56,594 nucleotides of DNA from Candidatus Latescibacterota bacterium. GTDB taxonomy: Bacteria > Latescibacterota > UBA2968 > UBA8231. A program made the translations under genes and the position numbers. Where the stretch lies: the NCBI GenBank assembly GCA_022820485.1, contig JAJEFJ010000013.1:1-56594 (forward strand). Direction: 5' to 3'. Shown in pieces: positions 31,206-39,708 of this stretch. The notes below the pieces were generated by a model, which made no database searches, had not been told where the DNA came from, and saw only the letters and a list, made by a program, of their open reading frames with translations. Every line of letters starts with the position of its first letter. Position 1 is the stretch's first letter.

Positions 31206-34200
31206 CTACGGCGACGGCTTCTTTGGCCGTTGCAACCCGTGCTTGCGCATTCGATACCGCAGCTTCTCCGGGCCCATGCTCAACAATCGAGCCGCCCCTC
31301 GCGGGCCATAGATCCGCCAGTTGGTGGCTTGGAGGGCCGCCAAAATGCGCTGCTTTTCGTCCTCGTCCTCGGCATCCCCGTCGAAGCCTTGTTCAACAGG
31401 CAGGGCAAGCTCTGTCTCGGCAGCTTGAAACGGCACATCCGCCACCTGAATGACGTCCCTGTCGCCCAACACGACCGCCTGCTGAATTACGTGCTCCAAC
31501 TCGCGCACATTCCCCGGCCACGCGTATTGCTGCAAATGCGCCACCAACTCCTCGCCCAAAACCGGCGTCGGCCGCCCTAGCTGTTCGGCACACCGGCTGG
31601 CGAAATGCGCCGCCAAGAGCGGGATATCCTCCTGACGCTCCCGCAGGGGCGGCAGTACTAAGGAAGGAGAGTACGCTCAGCCGATAGAACAGATCCTCGC
31701 GGAACGTCCCCGCCTGAATGGCCTCTTCGAGGTCCTTGTTGGTCGCAGCAACGACCCGCACATCCACCGGGATGGACTGCTCGCCGCCGACGCGCGTCAG
31801 GTGGCCCTCCTCCAAGATGTGGAGCAAGGCCCGTTGGGAGTCTAAGGGCAAATCGCCTACCTCGTCGAGGAACAAGGTGCCGCCGTCAGCCCGTTCAAAG
31901 TAGCCGATCTTTTGCGCATTCGCGCTGGTAAAAGCCCCCTTTTCGTGGCCGAACAGTTCGCTTTCGATCAGTCCGGCGGACAGGCCCCCGCAGTTGACAG
32001 GTATAAAAGGGTTCGCTTGGCGCGGGCTGAGGTTGTGGAGTAGCCGCGCCAACACTCCCTTGCCGACCCCGGTCTCGCCCAGCACCAGCACTGTCATATC
32101 CGTCTCGGCCATTGATTCGACCTGTTCGAGGAGCCGTGCCATTGCTTGGCTCTGGCTGAGAAAACCCTGATTCGAGACTCGCAGCATTTGCTCTAGGCGT
32201 CGGAGGTGGGTGGGGACCACTCGCATCTCTAGGCGAGCTAGGTCCGACATCAAGCCGTCCCGGTCTACGGTCCGCACCTCAAAGTGGAACAGGCCGGCGG
32301 GCACGTCTTGGTACGTCACCCGATTGGCGGGCGTGAATGCGCTCCACTCTTCTGCCGGACCGTGGCCGACGAGCCGGTGGCTGTAGCGCATTTGCTCGGC
32401 CCCGCTCCTGAAGCTGAGACCCTGGAAGTGGAACTGAATCTCGGGCGTGCTATCCGGGCAGGACACGGCTTGGGGTTCGGCGAAAGTGCGCCCGGCCACG
32501 ACTTGGCGGATGCGGATGCGAGGCGGCGTCTCCCCAGGCTGATACGCAATGAGACCAGCCCGCGTCCCGAACCACAGCCGACCTTGGCTATCGCGCAGAA
32601 TGGCATCGACGATATTCTCTAGAGCGGACTTGCCGAGACGGATGCTTTGGAAGGTTTGACCGTCGTACTTCAGCACGCCCCCGCCACTGGTCCCGATCCA
32701 CAGACACTCTTGCTGCGGGTCGGCCACCAAGGCCATAATGCCATTGGCGGACAGATCGCCTTGGTCTGCCGTAAATTGGCGCACCTCCTTGGCTTGGTAG
32801 GAAATGGCGAAAAGACCGTGAGCGGTTCCCACCCAAATCGCGTCTTGGTATTCACACAAAGCATTTACATAGGCGACGGCTTCTATGCCGGCCATGTGAC
32901 ATGCGCGGAGATGCCCGTCCCGGTGAGTGTATAGAGCCGGCCTCGTTCCATAGCAGCCGAGCCAGAAGGAGCCTTCTCGATCCTGTAGCACGACTCTACA
33001 CGTTGGCCACTCACCCTCAATCGCAATGAAGCGGTCTGCTTCGATCCGTCCCAATTGTCCCTCGGAAGTGCAGGCGATTAAGTCGCCTTCTCGGCCTTGG
33101 AACAACATCTCGATTTCTACACCCCCTGTGATCACCGCGATCGCTTGGGTTTCTCTGCCTGCCGATTTGAATACTTGTCCGTCGGGGCCGCCGCTCCAAA
33201 CCTGCCCGTGTCGATCTACTACCATAGACAAGACGGTATAACCGACCTCCACCGGACGGATTCGGCTGTCCTCTAAGCAGGCCAATCCTCCGGTTGTGCC
33301 AATCCAGATTCGGCCCTCCTGGTCTTCACTCAGCCGCCGAACCTCGCTGTCGGGTAGGCCGTCTTTTTTGTCGTATAGCTGAATGCTGATTGGATCGCAA
33401 AAGATCAGCCCGCCCCCCCACAGCCCTACCCAGATATTTCCCTCGCTATCCTCGTAGGTCAGGCGCGTGTCTGAAAACTGAACATCCGGCAAGCCGGCCG
33501 AGAAAGGATGCCATTTCTCTCCGTCGTACACTAGCACGCCCCGACGGCTCAGCCAGAGCCGACCGCGGTCGTCCACGCGCACATGGCGCGTACCATGCTG
33601 GACGACTTCCGTCCCTTCAGCCCCATCGTCCACGCGGATGATCTCTAATTGTCGGCTCGCGGGATCGTAGCGGCCGACCACCACTTCTGTGCCTACGTAG
33701 CGGAAAGCGATCCACAGGTTGCCAGCGGCGTCTTGAGCGAAATTCCAAGGCCACTGTAATTGCGTCGCGTCGTGCTCATCGCCTGAATCTGTGTTCATGC
33801 GCTGGCCGTCCAAGCTGAGGACTCCGCGCCCCTGCGTCGCCAGCCACGTCGTACCCGCCGAGTCGGTCGCCATATCGTACACCAGTCCTAGGGGCTTACC
33901 CGCTAGTTCCGTCATGCACTCTACACACCGTCCTTCGACGAACAGACCCACCCCCGCCATGGTCAGCACTCGCACTGAGCCATCGGCTTGGGGTTGCAGG
34001 TCCAATATGTCGTTGGAAGGTAGCCCGTGTTCAGTGGTGTACACCTGAAAGCCACGCCCGTCGTAGGCTGCTATCCCACCGCCGAATGTGCCGAATAACA
34101 GCCGTCCGTCTGCGTCTTCGACAATCGTTGTTACGGTGAGATGGGGCAGCCCATCCGACAGGCCGAAGGTGTCAAAATGCGCTCCGTCGAAGCGGCTTAC

Positions 34201-34350
34201 ACCGCCGTCGGTTGTGCCGATCCAGAGGAGGCCGTGGCGGTCTTGGTAGATGTCTTCCACGTACATCCCGGCCAGCCCGTCGAAAACCGTGTATTGCTGT
34301 CCGAGGATGTGACCAAATGCCTTCTGCTGGCTTGGGGCCGCGTGGTTCAT
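31206..34350 (-). CDS. Beta-propeller sensor / sigma-54 AAA+ activator / Fis HTH, with a frameshift near 31662
   Basis: From ATG 34348-34350 (GAGGT upstream) the first ~620 residues are ligand-binding propeller repeats (DRHGLLWIGTTDGGVSRFDG and many DxxGxxWIGT copies). A Y_Y_Y-like domain follows (FHFEVRTVDRDG). With no membrane segment, the chain then enters a sigma-54 AAA+ domain: Walker A GETGVGKG near 755, GAFTSA near 803 (canonical GAFTGA), Walker B GGTLFLDEVGD. After RLSVLSF the frame must shift by one base (about 31653-31668) to continue as LVLPPLRERQEDIPLL, NVRELEHVIQQ and the Fis-type HTH (GPRGAARLLSMGPEKLRYR), ending at 31206. It should activate the adjacent -24/-12 promoter if the shift is an artefact or is bypassed. 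I give the full span as one gene. Confidence 0.85.
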
Positions 34351-34380
34351 CGTTGACCTCGTTCATCGGGGCGACCGACC

Positions 34381-34408
34381 GTAGGGACGATTCGCGAATC
34401 GCCCCTAT
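34381..34408. repeat. Dispersed palindromic repeat, copy G (compound)
   Basis: GTAGGGACGATTCG/CGAATCGCCCCTAT, preceded directly by another half element (GGGGCGACCGACC, 34368-34380). It looks like one copy inserted into or recombined with another. It abuts the stop codon of the aldo/keto reductase gene. Confidence 0.75.
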
Positions 34409-34410
34409 CC

Positions 34411-35433
34411 CTACGCTGGCGTCGGCGCGTCTGCCCGCAACAGCCCTTCCGCCTTTAGCTCGGCCCACAGGTCTGTTGGTATTTCGTGCTGAAACCACTG
34501 GGCGTTGGTCTCGATGTGAGCCGGTGTCTGCGCTCCTGGGATGATCGCTGCGACGAGGGGGTTTCCGAGCGGGAACTGCATGGCGGCGGCGGGCAAGGGC
34601 ACATCGTGCCGCTGGCAGATGGCTTGGATGCGGCGGGTCTTTGCGAGGATTGCGGGCGAGGCGGTGTCATAGGCGTAGCGGGCACCTTCGACCGGACCGG
34701 TAGCGAGGATGCCGGAAGCGAAGACCGCGCCGATGACGATGCGCACGTCGCGCTCCTCGCAGAGGGGGAATTCCTCGTCGAGGGAATCTTGGTCCAAGAG
34801 CGTGTAGGGCATGGCGACGATGCAGAAGTCGAGGTCGGCCGCGTCGAGCAGGCGCGGCATGGCTCCCATGCGGTTGAGGCCCGCGCCAACGGCCTTGATC
34901 AGACCTTGGGAACGCAGCTCGTCGAGGGCGCGCCAGCCGCTGGTGATTAGGTGATTGACGTGGGCGGAGAAGCGCTGCTCGCTGTCGTGGAAGAAACTGT
35001 CAAGATCGTGGATTAGGAGCAGGTCAATGGAGTTGAGGCCCAGCCGCTGCAAGCTGTCTTCCCACGAGCGCATGATGCCGTCGTACCCGTAGTCAAAGCG
35101 GAAGTCAAAGGGTAGGCCGCCGATCCAGAAGCCCTTGTCGAAAGAATCGAGGTCGCGGGTGGCCGTGAGCACTCGGCCGACTTTGGTTGAGAGCACGAAG
35201 TCCTTGCGATGCTGCTGGCGGAGAAAGTAGCCGAGGCGGTGTTCGCTTTTGCCATAGCCGTAGAACGGGGCAGTGTCGTAGTAGCGGATGCCAGCGTCCC
35301 AGGCCGCTTGCAGGGTGTCTTGGGCTTGGATTTCGCTGACCGGGTCGAAAAGCTCGCCCAAAGGCGCGCCGCCAAAGCCGAGCGTGCTTAGCTCGACGCC
35401 GGTGCGCAAAGCGCGCGTGGGGATCGTGGACAT
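34411..35433 (-). CDS. Aldo/keto reductase (D-threo-aldose 1-dehydrogenase-like)
   Basis: The product is 340 residues. The catalytic tetrad is visible: Asp in IRYYDTAPFYGYGKSEHRLG, Tyr in the same block, Lys in VLSTKVGRVL and His in LLLIHDLDS. The sequence LSTLGFGGAPLGELF opens the (alpha/beta)8 barrel, and the C-terminal AAIIPGAQTPAHI is the cofactor-binding loop. The ordering resembles L-fucose or D-threo-aldose dehydrogenases, which oxidise a sugar to its lactone with NAD(P). It is soluble. It stands alone, with different kinds of genes on both sides. Confidence 0.9.
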   Translation of the reverse strand: MSTIPTRALRTGVELSTLGFGGAPLGELFDPVSEIQAQDTLQAAWDAGIRYYDTAPFYGYGKSEHRLGYFLRQQHRKDFVLSTKVGRVLTATRDLDSFDKGFWIGGLPFDFRFDYGYDGIMRSWEDSLQRLGLNSIDLLLIHDLDSFFHDSEQRFSAHVNHLITSGWRALDELRSQGLIKAVGAGLNRMGAMPRLLDAADLDFCIVAMPYTLLDQDSLDEEFPLCEERDVRIVIGAVFASGILATGPVEGARYAYDTASPAILAKTRRIQAICQRHDVPLPAAAMQFPLGNPLVAAIIPGAQTPAHIETNAQWFQHEIPTDLWAELKAEGLLRADAPTPA

Positions 35434-35470
35434 GGGGCTTTCTCTTTCTCTGGACGATTCCAGGCTTCAG

Positions 35471-35977
35471 TTAGGTTGGGGATATTGCGGCGAGAAGCGC
35501 GTCATAGATTTTCCGATTGATGCGTCCTGCCTGAAGTAACTCATTGAGTTTATTCTGTGCGTCTGTCGCCGAGATGACCTTCTGCCGAAACGCCGCGATG
35601 ATCTGCCCGGCAATGCCTGATATCTGTACTCCCACACTCTGTGCAACACGGCGTCCAACCGTTTCCTCGATGAGGAGGGGCAAATGTAATTCAAGCGCAA
35701 GTTGTATTGCTTGTGTCTCTCCATCGTGTAACCGTTCCGCTTCTGGCAGAGCGGGTAGATTTGACATCGGGCGAACCTCAATGAGGTCAGTAATGTTGTG
35801 GTACTGCAAGTAATCCTGTGGGTTCGCAAATAGTCCTTCTGCCACTTCTTCGAGCACCGCCGGGGGAATGATCAGCTTGTCATACAGGCAATGGATGAAG
35901 TCATACCCGTGATTGAGCTTCTCCAACGAGATCAGCGGTCCGGTATTGCTCACAATCTGCCGCACGGTCCTCCTCAT
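35471..35977 (-). CDS. DUF3368 PIN-like toxin
   Basis: The product is 168 residues. QIVSNTGPLISLEKL is the DUF3368 N-terminus, in which Asn stands at the usual first Asp of PIN domains. IIPPAVLEEVAEG, LHDGETQAIQLALEL and LPLLIEETVGRRVAQ are the remaining conserved blocks, and GIAGQIIAAFRQ precedes a helical C-terminus. Members are predicted ribonuclease toxins paired with UPF0175 proteins; that partner overlaps its start by four bases (35974-35977). Confidence 0.87.
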   Translation of the reverse strand: MRRTVRQIVSNTGPLISLEKLNHGYDFIHCLYDKLIIPPAVLEEVAEGLFANPQDYLQYHNITDLIEVRPMSNLPALPEAERLHDGETQAIQLALELHLPLLIEETVGRRVAQSVGVQISGIAGQIIAAFRQKVISATDAQNKLNELLQAGRINRKIYDALLAAISPT

Positions 35978-36204
35978 GCGTGCAGTTCTATACTAATAGT
36001 CTCTGGCGTATCGACCAGTATAGAAAACCCGAACTGTGGCAGCAGTTCCTCGAACGCACGGCGGGAGATCCCGAGCGTGAGGCAGGCTTCTTTCTCGGAG
36101 ACTTTTCCCGCATGGTAAAGTGTTGCCAGCAAGGCTTCCTTGAGATACGCTTGGTCGAGATGAACGAAAGTAGCTGTATCAGGTAAATCTACAAAGATTT
36201 TCAT
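35974..36204 (-). CDS. UPF0175 antitoxin
   Basis: The start is ATG 36202-36204 (MKIFVDLPDTATFVHLDQ), with GAGG upstream; 76 residues. KVSEKEACLTLGISRRAFEE is the UPF0175 helix-turn-helix that binds DNA; the end (FSILVDTPETISIELHA) contacts the toxin. It overlaps the DUF3368 gene by ATGA. The long upstream extension of this frame is antisense noise across the duplicated gene tail at 36279-36421. Confidence 0.87.
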   Translation of the reverse strand: MKIFVDLPDTATFVHLDQAYLKEALLATLYHAGKVSEKEACLTLGISRRAFEELLPQFGFSILVDTPETISIELHA

Positions 36205-36278
36205 ACTGGGCCTCACATTCGCGCTGGTATGGATGGTCTCTAGAAGCTGATTGACGAGAAAACCTCGGGCAACGCTGA

Positions 36279-36421
36279 CTAGAAGCGGCCGTGATGCGAT
36301 TCGGCTGGCGCTTGGTACTCCACCTTGAGGTGGGGTGTTTTGAGCCGCTCGTGGCCCTTCACTTTGGAGGTCAGGCAGCGTTCGAGTGCACCGCTGACGA
36401 TGAGGGTGCGCTCGGCGGATA
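36279..36421 (-). pseudogene. Duplicated 3' end of the gene at 37142-38323
   Basis: The minus-strand frame reads SAERTLIVSGALERCLTSKV, then GHERLKTPHLKVEYQAPAES, then HHGRF and a stop. It is the last ~47 residues of the 37142 gene (SGALESCLTSKVGGHKLLET...HHGRF) with about ten substitutions. DNA identity continues a few bases past both stop codons (36274 and 37136). The copy is separated from its source by a MITE-like element and a toxin-antitoxin pair, so it marks an insertion or rearrangement. Confidence 0.88.
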
Positions 36422-36449
36422 AAGCATTGCAAAGGCTGGCCAGACGATA

Positions 36450-36562
36450 TATAGCAACCCTAAATCATTCAAGACTGGATTCCCGCTTGCGCGGGAATGA
36501 CGCATAGGTAAAAGAGACCGGGCTGATGAACGCATGCTTTCAAATCATTTAGGACTGCTATA
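36450..36562. mobile_element. MITE-like element with terminal inverted repeats and inner hairpin
   Basis: The left end TATAGCAACCCTAAATCATT (36450 on) and the right end, read inverted, TATAGCAGTCCTAAATGATT (36562 back) match at most positions. Inside lies ATTCCCGC-TTGC-GCGGGAAT (36479-36498), a perfect hairpin of a type abundant in Neisseria (dRS3-like) and other genomes. No protein is encoded. It lies between the duplicated gene tail and the next toxin-antitoxin pair. Confidence 0.65.
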
Positions 36563-36567
36563 TCAGT

Positions 36568-36831
36568 TCAGTTTGTCGTAACTGAGTCACGTATGCGCTC
36601 GACTAAAAGGACATTGACTAAGGTTTCAACCGACACGCCTTGTGCCTGGGCATTCTGCATGAGTTCTTCCGCTATCTCAGGGAGAATAGCAACGCGAATC
36701 GCTCGCTTGTGCGGCGTATCAAAGCGAAACCATTCCCCATCGTCTTCCATGAAATCAGCGGTATCTAGATTATCCCAAAATGCCGCTTCCTCTTCACGGC
36801 TCTTGAATTCTGGGACGTGTAATTTTTTCAT
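36568..36831 (-). CDS. CopG/BrnA-like antitoxin
   Basis: The product is 87 residues. MKKLHVPEFKSREEEAAFWD, then NLDTADFMEDD, is the CopG-antitoxin opening (FKS-x-E-E-x-x-FW). A modified ribbon-helix-helix follows (KRAIRVAILPEIAEELMQNA), ending VETLVNVLLVERI. It overlaps the stop of the toxin gene upstream by four bases (ATGA). It should neutralise that toxin and repress the pair. Confidence 0.83.
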   Translation of the reverse strand: MKKLHVPEFKSREEEAAFWDNLDTADFMEDDGEWFRFDTPHKRAIRVAILPEIAEELMQNAQAQGVSVETLVNVLLVERIRDSVTTN

Positions 36832-37100
36832 TTTCTCAGCCTCCTAAAGTTTCGCTTCTCACGGTCAGTCATACTCCGGGCAGTGATAGGCTCATAGACA
36901 GTGTCTTGGATATGCTCTAATACGACAAACAAGTACCGCCCGTCTGCTGTCTGCCCATAGAGAAGATAGCGATTGCGTCCTTGACAGCGAGCTAAGTGAA
37001 ATGGGTCTTCGCAAACTTCCCAGACTTCATCTGGTTCTACATCGTGCTGAGCAATATGGTCAATTCGATAGTCGTCCCAATCCAATCCGCTGATGTACAT
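36828..37100 (-). CDS. BrnT-like toxin
   Basis: The product is 90 residues. The blocks LDWDDYRIDHIAQHDVEPDE, then VCEDPFHLARC, RYLLYGQTADGRYLFVVLE and YEPITARSMTDREKRNF are those of BrnT-type ribonuclease toxins: W-D at the start, HI-x-x-H, and PITAR-x-M-T-x-x-E/K-R near the end. It is diverged from the BrnT at 17745. The antitoxin gene directly follows and overlaps. Confidence 0.82.
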   Translation of the reverse strand: MYISGLDWDDYRIDHIAQHDVEPDEVWEVCEDPFHLARCQGRNRYLLYGQTADGRYLFVVLEHIQDTVYEPITARSMTDREKRNFRRLRK

Positions 37101-37141
37101 GTTTCACCCGAACCAATTTCTATACTATCTGATTTCGCTGA

Positions 37142-38323
37142 CTAGAACCGGCCGTGATGCGATTCGGCTGGCGCTTGGTATTCTACCCTGAGGTGGGGGG
37201 TTTCGAGCAGTTTGTGGCCCCCCACTTTGGAGGTCAGGCAGCTTTCGAGCGCGCCGCTGACGATTAGGGTGCGCTCGGCGGGAAAGGGCGCACGGCCGGT
37301 CTCGATCATTTCCCAGATCTTGGCCACCAGACAGGCCGAGTACGTGACGTTGGGCGTCGGCGGCAAGAAAAACTGGGTCGAGATAGGATCGTCCTCGCCA
37401 GCGAGCTTGCAGGCGAAGCAGTAGTCGCGGATGGCACCGTTGAGCATCAGGAGGGTCGTCTTGAGGCCGTCGTTGTGCTCGATGAAGTACGCGGCTGGCT
37501 CTTTGACGAGCCGGGGTAGCTCGCCGTTGCCGAGCAGGTCTTGGGTGCGGCCGTCCTCGTCGGTTTTGCCGCAAGGAGAGTCGCTGCGCGAGAGGGCGGA
37601 GTCGAGCAGTCTTAGCGAATAGCGGCCGTCCTCACCCGCCTTCCACACGGCGTCTCCTTCGATCAATTGCACGGATTTGACGCCAGTCTCGCCGCCGGAG
37701 CGGCGCTCGATCATGCACTGCATGGCCTCTAGCGCGTGGTAATCCATTGGGTCGGAGCCGCCGACGCCGACCATCAGCGCCTCTTCGATCTGGCAGCCCA
37801 AGGGCAGCTCGACATCGGGCAGACGCCAAGTGACCGGCAGCGACGAACCGGCGAGGATCGGGAAGCCGAGCCGGTGGCCATCGTCGACCATTTCTCGCGC
37901 TTTGGCAAAGCTGTAGGAGAGGTGCTTGTCGTTGTAAACTGGTACGGAACGGCCGTCTTCTTCAAAGACTTGGACGCATTCTTTGAAGAACTCGTAGCGC
38001 GGGTACAGAACTTGTCCTTTGTCGTTTCTGGGGTACTCGCCGTGCTCGCCGATGATCAGCACTGCGTCGCAAGCCAGTTCGTCGCCGCCGCAGCGCAGGG
38101 CCTCGGCAATGGTGGGGTACACGGCGAAGCCGAATTCGCGCGCTCGGTCTTGGCTTTGGTCGCCTTCGGGCTGCTGATCGACGTAGAGCGAGACGATTTT
38201 GCAGTTGGGGCGGTGCCAGCGACCGCCGTAGGGATAGCCGACTACGAAGCGGTCGGCAAAGTGCTGGGCGTGCGAGAGGTAGCGATAGATGGTAGCGATG
38301 ACGGCGATGCGTTTGGTGGCCAT
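37142..38323 (-). CDS. Conserved protein of unrecognised family (paralog 1)
   Basis: The product is 393 residues; I do not recognise the family. It begins MATKRIAVIATIYRYLSHAQ, a Rossmann-like strand followed by SHAQH. Positions conserved with its tandem paralog at 38371 include VSLYVDQ-x-PEGD-x-SQDRA, YPT-x-A-x-AL, EHG-x-Y, LYPRYE-x-F, NDKHLS, AGSSLPVTWR-x-P and QCM-x-ERR-x-GGETGVK. Such dense invariance of His, Asp, Glu and Arg suggests an enzyme, perhaps metal-dependent, but this is inference. No signal peptide or membrane segment. A broken copy of its 3' end is at 36279-36421. It lies 47 bases downstream of the paralog. Confidence 0.8.
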   Translation of the reverse strand: MATKRIAVIATIYRYLSHAQHFADRFVVGYPYGGRWHRPNCKIVSLYVDQQPEGDQSQDRAREFGFAVYPTIAEALRCGGDELACDAVLIIGEHGEYPRNDKGQVLYPRYEFFKECVQVFEEDGRSVPVYNDKHLSYSFAKAREMVDDGHRLGFPILAGSSLPVTWRLPDVELPLGCQIEEALMVGVGGSDPMDYHALEAMQCMIERRSGGETGVKSVQLIEGDAVWKAGEDGRYSLRLLDSALSRSDSPCGKTDEDGRTQDLLGNGELPRLVKEPAAYFIEHNDGLKTTLLMLNGAIRDYCFACKLAGEDDPISTQFFLPPTPNVTYSACLVAKIWEMIETGRAPFPAERTLIVSGALESCLTSKVGGHKLLETPHLRVEYQAPAESHHGRF

Positions 38324-38370
38324 GGGCGACGAAAGCTCCGGGGAAAGAGGCGAGGGGTTCTTAGGAGAAA

Positions 38371-39564
38371 CTAGGTCCTCCAGAAAGTGGATTCTTCGGT
38401 GGCTTGGTAGGCGGTGTTCAGATGGGGCGTCTCGATTTGGATTTGGTCTTGCTGAAGGCTATCGACGCCAGCGATGACCAAACCCGAGGTGAGCAGGGTG
38501 CGTTCGACTGGATAGGTTGCTTTGCCGGTCAGGAACATCTGCTCGATGTTGTTGGCCAGCGGGCTGAAGAAATTGGCCAGCGTGGTGCGAGCCGGGGGCA
38601 TGGGCAAGTACATCTGGGTCGAGAGCGGCTCGTCCCGTCCCGTGAGCCGGGCGGCGAAGTTGAAATCCTGGACTAGCCCGTTCATCAGCATCATGGTCGA
38701 GAGGAGGCCGTCGGCGTGCTCGTACTGGTAGGCGACGGGGCTCTCGACTAGGTGCTTGAGTTCGTCGATGGTGGGGAAGGGGTTGTTGAATCCAGGTCTT
38801 GCCGGAGTGAGCGTGTGGCTGCGGCAGAGGCAGGCTTCAAAAAGCTCGCGCGACCACGCGCCCTCGGCGTGTGCTTGCCAGAAGGCATCGTCGCGATAGG
38901 CCCGGAGCCATTTGACCCCAGTCTCGCCGCCCTTTCTGCGCTCGACCATGCACTGCAAGGTCTCCAAGCCGTGGAAGTCGTAGCTATCGACGCCGCCATA
39001 GCAGACGCAGACCGCTTCTTCGACCTCGGCATTGAGGGGCATGTCGAGCGAGGGGTTGCGCCAAGTAACGGGTAGCGACGAGCCGGCCATAAAGGCGAAG
39101 TCGAGCTCTTGCGAGACATCGTACATCTCTTGGCACCAGTCCCAATTCCAAGAGAGATGCTTGTCGTTGAACACGGGCGCGCTCTTGCCGGTCGTGCGAT
39201 AGACCGAGGCGATCTGTTTGAAAAGCTCGTAGCGCGGATAGAGGTGCTGGCCCTTTTCATTGTGCCCGTAGGTACCGTGCTCGGCGATGAGCAGGACGCC
39301 GTCAACGGCTAAATCTGACCCGCCCAGCGTCAGGGCGTCGGCGACGGTGGGGTAGATCACCATGTGGGGAAAGCGGGTCGCCCGATCTTGGCTCAGGTCG
39401 CCTTCGGGACGCTGATCTACGTACAGCGAGACCAGATCCATGGGTGGATAGTGGTGTCGGCTGTTCCAGCCGTAGCCTTCAAGGAAGCGGTCGCAGATGT
39501 GCTGGGCGTGGGAGTACTTGCGGTACTCGGTGACGATACCGGCGATTTTGGGGCGGTCAGCCAT
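38371..39564 (-). CDS. Conserved protein of unrecognised family (paralog 2)
   Basis: The product is 397 residues, clearly homologous to the gene at 37142 along its whole length. It begins MADRPKIAGIVTEYRKYSHA and carries VSLYVDQRPEGDLSQDRA, LLIAEHGTYGHNEKGQHLYP, FNDKHLSWNW, MAGSSLPVTWRNP and ERRKGGETGVKW. It appears soluble. It is the first gene of the pair and is divergent from the sialidase-like gene at 39709, with 144 bases between them. I give no function; the pair may act on related substrates or form a heteromer. Confidence 0.8.
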   Translation of the reverse strand: MADRPKIAGIVTEYRKYSHAQHICDRFLEGYGWNSRHHYPPMDLVSLYVDQRPEGDLSQDRATRFPHMVIYPTVADALTLGGSDLAVDGVLLIAEHGTYGHNEKGQHLYPRYELFKQIASVYRTTGKSAPVFNDKHLSWNWDWCQEMYDVSQELDFAFMAGSSLPVTWRNPSLDMPLNAEVEEAVCVCYGGVDSYDFHGLETLQCMVERRKGGETGVKWLRAYRDDAFWQAHAEGAWSRELFEACLCRSHTLTPARPGFNNPFPTIDELKHLVESPVAYQYEHADGLLSTMMLMNGLVQDFNFAARLTGRDEPLSTQMYLPMPPARTTLANFFSPLANNIEQMFLTGKATYPVERTLLTSGLVIAGVDSLQQDQIQIETPHLNTAYQATEESTFWRT

Positions 39565-39708
39565 GATGTTGGTCTCTCGACAGGGGGCGGTGTTAGCAGA
39601 ATTGAAGAGGGAAGGTAGGAGAAGGGAGTTGGGGGAGCAAGCTCAACTCAACGCCCACTTCGGTCGCGTCGTATATTTCATGGACTCACCCAAAACCGAG
39701 AGGCAACC

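Noticed and set aside
31653..31668. Programmed frameshift in the sigma-54 activator
   Set aside because: No slippery heptamer, stop-codon pause or internal Shine-Dalgarno is evident next to the shift; indel or mutation is simpler.
34160..34498. Overlapping frames around the start of the sigma-54 activator (e.g. 34172-34498 minus)
   Set aside because: They cross a dispersed palindrome and the aldo/keto reductase end and carry no domain; the propeller homology starts at ATG 34350.
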